From positions 1 to 8,574 of the forward strand of contig URGV01000061.1 in NCBI GenBank assembly GCA_900547455.1: a stretch of DNA of 8,574 bases, written 5' to 3'. Below are positions 5,060 to 8,574 of the stretch, piece after piece. A program made the position numbers and the translations under genes. Every line of letters begins with the position of its first letter. Position 1 is the stretch's first letter. Source of the stretch: an uncultured Oscillospiraceae bacterium (GTDB lineage: Bacteria; Bacillota; Clostridia; Oscillospirales; Ruminococcaceae). Below the pieces are notes generated by a model. It saw only the letters and a list, made by a program, of their open reading frames with translations, searched no databases and had not been told where the DNA came from.

Positions 5060-6286
5060 CTATTCCCCCGCCGCACGCAGCCCCTGCAGGTAGCTGCCGA
5101 TGGCGTCCCCGGCCAGCTGGGCGGTGTACAGCACCTCCTCCAGCGTGTTGCCGTGGGAGCCGATCTCGATCAGCAGCGAGCCGGTGGTCAGGTCCTGGTT
5201 ATATTTGCGGTAGCAGAAAAAGACCGGCCGGGTCAGGGAGGGGTAGCGGCTTTCGATGGCGTCCTGCATCCCGGCGGCAAAGCGGAAATTTTTGCTCCAG
5301 TTGGGCATATCCATCGTGCCGTCGTCGCAGCCGGCAATGATCATCAGCTGGGCGGCCTTGCGGCCGTCGATCTCAGTCACCGGCTTGACCAGGGTGGTGT
5401 CCCGCTGCACCGCGTCCCGGTGGACGTCCAGCACCACCTTGATGCTGGGGTACTTTTCCAGATAGTCCTGGACGGTGACGGCGCTGCGCTCGTAGGAGCC
5501 GTTGTAGGAGGGGTAGTCGTGCTGGGTCTCGTCGTGCAGCACCTCGATGCCATAGGAGCGGATCGCCTCGGCCATCACCTCCCCGGCGGCGACGATGTTC
5601 TGGGTGTTGTCGGTGGTGCGCCAGGTGTGGCGGGTGTCGTAGGTGTCGGTGTCGTATGGCTCAAAGCTCTCGGTGGCGTGGGTGTGCATAATCAGCACCT
5701 GCGGGCCGTCGCTGTCAATTTGGACCGGATTTTCCGCCTCCAGATACTGCTGCGCCTCCTCGTCGGAGAGGGAGGTGCTGTTTTTGATGACCCCTGCCCC
5801 AAAGGAGAGGTAGCCGGTGGTGTCGCTGACCGACATGTCCTCTTCGATGATGGGGCCCTGGTACTCCTCCGGGATGCTGTAATCGTCGGGCGGCTGCTGA
5901 TTTTCCGGAATTTCGGAGGCGTCCACAGCGGGGCTCTGAGCCCCCTCCTGCGGGGTTTCGTCAGTTGCTTCGGAAGAAGTTTCCGGCTCCTGCTCGGCCG
6001 GTGCAGCGGGCTGCTGTGCGGTTTGGGGTGGGGTTGGCTGCTCCGCGGGGGAGGAAGCTACTTCGTCAGCAAAGCGCCGCTGCAGATTTTCCAGCGCGCG
6101 GTCGGGTACCGAATACAGGGCGGAAAAGACCGCGGTGTCCGTCGCGAACCCGCCGAGCGTCTGGCGCGCGTGGTCGTACAGAACCGCGGTGGAAAGCACG
6201 CCGGGGACCGCCGCCGCGGCCAGCAGTCCCCAGACAACACATCTTCGCAGTGCCGTGTTTTTTCGTTTTCTGCCATATCGTCCCAT
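5060..6286 (-). CDS. spoIIP: Stage II sporulation protein P (SpoIIP)
   Basis: A 408-residue membrane-anchored cell-wall hydrolase. In Bacillus, SpoIIP has amidase and endopeptidase activity and works with SpoIID and SpoIIM to thin the septal wall and drive engulfment. Order: a basic N-terminus (1-15); one membrane segment (about 15-37); a short ordered part; a Pro/Gln/Glu-rich linker (about 78-140); then the catalytic domain. The domain shows VLIMHTHATESF (197-208) with the H-x-H...E zinc/catalytic motif, LDVHRDAV (286-293), and the closing LLIEIGSHGNTLEE (371-384). The ATG at 6284-6286 is preferred over the TTG nine codons upstream because GGAGG (complement of 6295-6299) is 8 bases before it. 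It follows gpr by 81 bases on the same strand, as in Bacillus. A possible SigE-type promoter lies in that gap. Confidence 0.96.
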   Translation of the reverse strand: MGRYGRKRKNTALRRCVVWGLLAAAAVPGVLSTAVLYDHARQTLGGFATDTAVFSALYSVPDRALENLQRRFADEVASSPAEQPTPPQTAQQPAAPAEQEPETSSEATDETPQEGAQSPAVDASEIPENQQPPDDYSIPEEYQGPIIEEDMSVSDTTGYLSFGAGVIKNSTSLSDEEAQQYLEAENPVQIDSDGPQVLIMHTHATESFEPYDTDTYDTRHTWRTTDNTQNIVAAGEVMAEAIRSYGIEVLHDETQHDYPSYNGSYERSAVTVQDYLEKYPSIKVVLDVHRDAVQRDTTLVKPVTEIDGRKAAQLMIIAGCDDGTMDMPNWSKNFRFAAGMQDAIESRYPSLTRPVFFCYRKYNQDLTTGSLLIEIGSHGNTLEEVLYTAQLAGDAIGSYLQGLRAAGE

Positions 6287-6330
6287 CTTTTTAACCTCCG
6301 CGCCTTGATGCAAAATGATACCTGCTTTTA

Positions 6331-6359
6331 TCTATATGCGCCGGGGCGGAAGGATAGAA
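6331..6359 (-). promoter_or_regulatory. Possible SigE-type promoter of spoIIP
   Basis: On the minus strand TTCTATC (complement of 6353-6359), a 14-base spacer and CATATAGA (complement of 6331-6338) resemble the SigE pattern (ATATT-like -35, CATACAAT-like -10) with correct spacing. Transcription would start about 37 bases before the spoIIP ATG. In Bacillus spoIIP has a SigE promoter in the same gpr-spoIIP gap. The match is partial (about four of seven at -35), so this is tentative. Confidence 0.35.
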
Positions 6360-6367
6360 GCGGGAGG

Positions 6368-7264
6368 CTATGCGCAGAGGAAGGAGATCTCCTCCAGCGA
6401 GAGCTGCGGGTAGAGGGCCTTATTGACCGCCAGCGAGATAAACTTTGCCGCATGGCCGATCATGCGGTCCACCTCGCGCGGGGTGACCATCGCGCGGGCT
6501 GCTTCCGGGTCGATTTTGCCGCGGTCCTGACCGGTGAACTGGGCGGCCAGGGTGGCGCCGTCGATGACGGTGGGCACCCCGACCGAGATGACCGGGACGC
6601 CGAGGGTGCGCTCGCTTAGCTCCTTGCGGCTGTTCTGCACGCCGGAGCCGGGGGAGATGCCGGTGTTGGCAATCTGGATGGTGGAGCCCAGGCGGCTGTA
6701 GTCCTGGGCGGCCAGCGCGTCGATGCTGATGACGGCGGCGGGGCGGATGAAGTTGACCAGCGCCAGGACGATCTCCCCGGTCTCGATGCCGGTCTGGCCC
6801 ATCACGCCGGGGGCGATGGCGGCGGTTTTGCGCAGCGAGTCCAGGCCGATCTGCCGGGCAAGCTGGTCGCCGAGGTGGCGGGTGGCCAGGGTGCGCCCGA
6901 CGACCTGCGGGCCCAGCGCGTCCGGGGTGACGCCGCTGTTGCCCAGCCCCACCACCAGAATGCCGCCGTGGGAGGGCAGCATCTGCCGGATGCTGTCGGC
7001 GGCCGCGTCGATCTCCTCCTGCGGGTCGAGCAGGCTGTTCCACAGCGGCGGGGTCTGGATGGTGATGTATTTTCCGCAGGGCTTGTGCAGCTGCTGGGCG
7101 GCCTCCAGCGAGTCGATCTGGACGCAGGTGATCTCCACCGCGCCGTGCTGGCGGGTGTGGACACGCAGTCCGCGCGGCAGCTTGCCGGACTTTAAGTACG
7201 GCTGGGCAAGCTCGAGGGCAAGGTCGGTGCGGGGGAAGGGTGCAATGGATTGATAATCGGACAT
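6368..7264 (-). CDS. gpr: Germination protease GPR (spore endopeptidase)
   Basis: A 298-residue member of the GPR family (peptidase A25). It degrades the DNA-coating small acid-soluble spore proteins when a spore germinates, releasing amino acids. It is made in the forespore as a zymogen that removes its own N-terminal propeptide. The sequence PFPRTDLALELA (9-20) is the usual conserved propeptide/maturation region. The two conserved acidic residues fit D115 in GLGNSGVTPDALGP (106-119) and D182 in ISIDALAAQD (179-188), followed by NTGISPGSGVQNSR (200-213) and VGVPTVIDGATL (228-239). The protein is shorter than Bacillus GPR (about 370 residues): the region after the catalytic core is reduced, but the end is clean, so it is probably a short clostridial form and not a truncation. 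AAAGGAG (complement of 7274-7280) is 9 bases before the ATG. It is upstream of spoIIP and divergent from rpsT. Confidence 0.97.
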   Translation of the reverse strand: MSDYQSIAPFPRTDLALELAQPYLKSGKLPRGLRVHTRQHGAVEITCVQIDSLEAAQQLHKPCGKYITIQTPPLWNSLLDPQEEIDAAADSIRQMLPSHGGILVVGLGNSGVTPDALGPQVVGRTLATRHLGDQLARQIGLDSLRKTAAIAPGVMGQTGIETGEIVLALVNFIRPAAVISIDALAAQDYSRLGSTIQIANTGISPGSGVQNSRKELSERTLGVPVISVGVPTVIDGATLAAQFTGQDRGKIDPEAARAMVTPREVDRMIGHAAKFISLAVNKALYPQLSLEEISFLCA

Positions 7265-7305
7265 AAAACAGGGCTCCTTTCAAAATTGCAGTTTTTTTCT
7301 TCCCA

Positions 7306-7335
7306 GAGGATGGGAAAAAAAGCCTGTCTTTATGC
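7306..7335 (-). promoter_or_regulatory. SigG/SigF-type forespore promoter of gpr
   Basis: On the minus strand GCATA (complement of 7331-7335), an 18-base spacer and CATCCTC (complement of 7306-7312) match the SigG pattern (GYATR / CATNNTA) in all but the last -10 base. It gives a leader of about 35 bases to the gpr ATG. This agrees with the known forespore control of gpr in Bacillus. The -10 box overlaps a small inverted repeat, TTCCCA (7300-7305) against TGGGAA (7311-7316). Confidence 0.6.
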
Positions 7336-7446
7336 GGGCGGGGAGTGTTTTGCGCACAGGGATGCCAAAAGCTGGGAATAGTCGCCGAATATCTCTCCCC
7401 CAACCCGGCTGCAATCTGGCAGATTTAACAAATCACGCAGGAGAGG

Positions 7447-7475
7447 TTGATTTTTGGGTAAAATAGTGGTAAAAT
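7447..7475 (+). promoter_or_regulatory. SigA-type promoter of rpsT
   Basis: TTGATT (7447-7452), a 17-base spacer and TAAAAT (7470-7475). The start would be near 7482, giving a leader of about 33 bases. Just upstream is a 13-base inverted repeat, AATCTG-G-CAGATT (7413-7425), of unknown meaning. Confidence 0.65.
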
Positions 7476-7514
7476 TGAATGTACTGTCAAGATGGAATAG
7501 GAGGTGTTTTGGAA

Positions 7515-7766
7515 ATGGCAAACATTAAATCCGCGAAGAAGAGAGTTCTTGTTCAGGCAAAACGTGAAGCTCGCAACAAAGCTTGCAGATCCAACCTGAA
7601 GACTGTCATCAAGCAGGCTAATGCTGCAATCGCTGCCAACGCAGAGAACAAAGACGCTCTGGTAAAGGCTGCTGTTAAGAAAATTGACCAGGCCTGTGCA
7701 AAGGGAATTATCCACAAAAACTGCGCAGCCAGAAAGAAATCCACTCTTGCTGCTCTGGCAAAATAG
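7515..7766 (+). CDS. rpsT: 30S ribosomal protein S20
   Basis: An 83-residue, lysine- and alanine-rich helical protein that binds the 5' domain of 16S rRNA and helps early 30S assembly. It opens with the family signature [10 protein letters not shown], continues with a basic helix ([21 protein letters not shown], split at about 10-30) and ends with [20 protein letters not shown] (64-83), typical of bacterial S20. The ATG at 7515 is chosen because AGGAGGTG (7499-7506) is 8 bases before it; the longer frame from 7479 lacks a site and would add 12 residues not found in the family. The reading frame is lower in GC than its neighbours, as expected for highly expressed ribosomal genes here. It is divergent from gpr, as in Bacillus. 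Confidence 0.97.
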   Translation: MANIKSAKKRVLVQAKREARNKACRSNLKTVIKQANAAIAANAENKDALVKAAVKKIDQACAKGIIHKNCAARKKSTLAALAK

Positions 7767-7804
7767 TTTTTTTGCTGCAAATTTTTTGGATTTACCGAAA
7801 GCAA

Positions 7805-7830
7805 AATAAAATTATCCGGATAATTTTATT
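7805..7830. repeat. Perfect 26-bp palindrome between rpsT and the NUDIX gene
   Basis: AATAAAATTATCC (7805-7817) is followed at once by its exact reverse complement (7818-7830), with no spacer and the centre TCCGGA. It lies 38 bases after the rpsT stop. No U tract follows, so it is not a standard terminator by itself. It could be a hairpin protecting the rpsT mRNA end, an RNase III site, or an operator for the next gene. Confidence 0.85.
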
Positions 7831-7834
7831 CCAG

Positions 7835-7869
7835 AATCCACAGGCCCTGCGGTCTGTGGATTTTGTTTT
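7835..7869 (+). terminator. Rho-independent terminator after rpsT
   Basis: AATCCACAG (7835-7843) pairs with CTGTGGATT (7854-7862). The inner GCC/GGT extends the stem to 12 pairs around a CTGC tetraloop, and TTGTTTT follows (7863-7869). The T run is interrupted by one G. It ends only three bases before the ribosome binding site of the NUDIX gene, so it may end rpsT transcription, attenuate the downstream gene, or both. Confidence 0.75.
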
Positions 7870-7890
7870 ACCAAAAGGAGCGTGGAAAAG

Positions 7891-8430
7891 ATGGCGCATA
7901 CCGAAAAGACGATTGCAAGCCAGACCCTGTTTGAGGGGCGCATCATCGAGGTGCGCAAAGACAAGGTGGAGCTGGAAAACGGCAGGCAGAGCACCCGCGA
8001 GCTGGTGCTGCACCACGGCGGCGTCTGCGTTGCGGCGCTGGACGAGCAGGACCGCATCCTGCTGGTCAGGCAGTTTCGCTACCCCTACGGCAAGGAGATC
8101 ATCGAGCTGCCGGCCGGCAAGATTGAAAAGGGCGAGGACCCGCGCGCGTGCGGCATCCGCGAGCTGCAGGAGGAGTGCGGCTGCACCGCCGACCGCTTTG
8201 AAAAGCTGACCGAGTTGTACCCGACGCCGGGCTATTGCAGCGAGATCATCCATCTCTATCAGGCGAGCGGCCTGCACGAGACCCAGCAGCATCTGGACCC
8301 GGGCGAATTCCTGGATGTGCTGCGGGTGCCGTTTGAGCAGGCGGTGCGGATGGTGCTGGCAGGGGAGATCCCCGACGCCAAGACCCAGGTGGGGATTTTG
8401 CAGCTCTATGCCAAGCGCATGGAGCGGTAG
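7891..8430 (+). CDS. nudF: NUDIX hydrolase, ADP-ribose pyrophosphatase type
   Basis: A 179-residue NUDIX enzyme. Members of this subfamily hydrolyse ADP-ribose to AMP and ribose 5-phosphate, limiting free ADP-ribose. The Nudix box is complete: G76-x5-E82-x7-R90-E91-L-x-E94-E95-x-G97, which binds the catalytic Mg2+. Before it is LLVRQFRYPYGKEIIELPAGK (57-77), the usual ADP-ribose pyrophosphatase lead-in. After it is YPTPGYCSE (110-118), where P113 lies 15 residues beyond the box, the mark used to separate ADP-ribose pyrophosphatases from other NUDIX types. An N-terminal strand region (8-30) matches the family's dimer domain. The start at ATG 7891 is preferred over GTG 7882 because AAAAGGAG (7873-7880) is 10 bases from the ATG and one from the GTG. 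It lies directly behind the rpsT terminator with no room for a promoter, so it is expressed by readthrough or from an unseen upstream promoter. Confidence 0.92.
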   Translation: MAHTEKTIASQTLFEGRIIEVRKDKVELENGRQSTRELVLHHGGVCVAALDEQDRILLVRQFRYPYGKEIIELPAGKIEKGEDPRACGIRELQEECGCTADRFEKLTELYPTPGYCSEIIHLYQASGLHETQQHLDPGEFLDVLRVPFEQAVRMVLAGEIPDAKTQVGILQLYAKRMER

Positions 8431-8437
8431 CTTTTGC

Positions 8438-8567
8438 GAGGGGGTTGCGCCCCTCTGCACTCCCCAATGTGGGGGGCGAAGCCCCCCACGGCCCCCATGA
8501 GCGGGCGCTCCGCCCCGCACCCCGGCCTACTTTCTCGCGTAGAGGAAAGTAGCAGCATAAATGCTGC
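8438..8567. repeat. Cluster of five hairpins; possible dispersed intergenic repeat
   Basis: The stretch after the NUDIX gene is almost wholly palindromic. GAGGGG (8438-8443) pairs with CCCCTC (8450-8455). GTGGGGGGC (8469-8477) pairs perfectly with GCCCCCCAC (8481-8489) around GAA. GCGGG/CG (8501-8507) pairs with CG/CCCGC (8511-8518) with one bulge. CTACTTTCTC (8527-8536) pairs with GAGGAAAGTAG (8542-8552) with one bulge. GCAGCAT pairs with ATGCTGC (8552-8567) around AA. I see no ORF here. GC-rich multi-hairpin units resembling this are, from general memory, frequent between genes in Oscillospiraceae-like genomes, but only one copy is in the window, so repetition is inferred. Confidence 0.5.
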
Positions 8568-8574
8568 GAAAGAT

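Noticed and set aside
5153..6619. 488-residue plus-strand ORF opposite spoIIP
   Set aside because: It is the antisense shadow of a well-identified SpoIIP with all catalytic motifs; its Gly/Val/Leu-rich composition is typical of the reverse frame of GC-rich genes.
7300..7320. Inverted repeat TTCCCA/TGGGAA considered as a terminator
   Set aside because: The Ts come before the stem, not after it, on either strand, so it cannot work as a rho-independent terminator; it overlaps the gpr -10 box instead.
6420..7403. 327-residue minus-strand ORF overlapping gpr in another frame
   Set aside because: Extremely Arg/Pro/His-rich composition, typical of a shifted frame in GC-rich coding DNA; gpr in the other frame matches its family along its whole length.
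7792..8520. 242-residue minus-strand ORF opposite the NUDIX gene
   Set aside because: Its start falls within the terminal hairpin cluster and it reads antisense through a complete NUDIX gene and the rpsT terminator.

Overview
The window looks like chromosomal housekeeping DNA of a GC-rich, endospore-forming member of the Clostridia (Firmicutes). A family-level guess would be Oscillospiraceae/Ruminococcaceae. The basis is the pair of sporulation genes gpr and spoIIP next to a divergent rpsT (an order also known from Bacillus), the trmK-nif3 pair (yqfN-yqfO in Bacillus), strong AGGAGG-type ribosome binding sites, SigA-like promoters and U-tract terminators. No phage, transposon, CRISPR or defence genes are visible.

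Layout. Bases 1-53 are the 3' part of tRNA-Asn(GTT), followed by a terminator. A divergent Ham1/RdgB-type nucleotide pyrophosphatase (121-768, +) follows. It faces a minus-strand group that reads trmK (2810-2109), nif3-like (2087-1320) and DUF1904 (1219-902), driven by a good promoter at 2859-2887; the two sides share a bidirectional terminator at 865-894. Upstream of that group is exoA/xthA (3801-3046, -), with its own promoter at 3935-3963. A TVP38/TMEM64-type membrane protein (4112-4861, +) diverges from exoA and has its own promoter and a leader hairpin. Next come spoIIP (6286-5060, -) and gpr (7264-6368, -). The window ends with divergent rpsT (7515-7766, +), a NUDIX ADP-ribose pyrophosphatase (7891-8430, +) and a dense cluster of GC-rich hairpins (8438-8567).

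How the genes work together. Three enzymes sanitise or repair nucleotides and DNA (Ham1-like, ExoA, NUDIX). TrmK and the Nif3-like protein form a conserved pair whose link is not explained by sequence. Gpr degrades small acid-soluble spore proteins at germination, and SpoIIP remodels septal peptidoglycan during engulfment. A SigG-like promoter can be read upstream of gpr and a weaker SigE-like one upstream of spoIIP.

I found no convincing new multi-gene system. The observations most worth a second look are non-coding: a well-formed SigA promoter and terminator at 2889-3009 (-) that bracket about 85 nt with no ORF (candidate small RNA); a similar but weaker arrangement at 4870-5017 (-); a perfect 26-bp palindrome at 7805-7830; the terminal hairpin cluster; and the placing of two nucleotide-pyrophosphatase genes directly behind terminators, with no room for a promoter.
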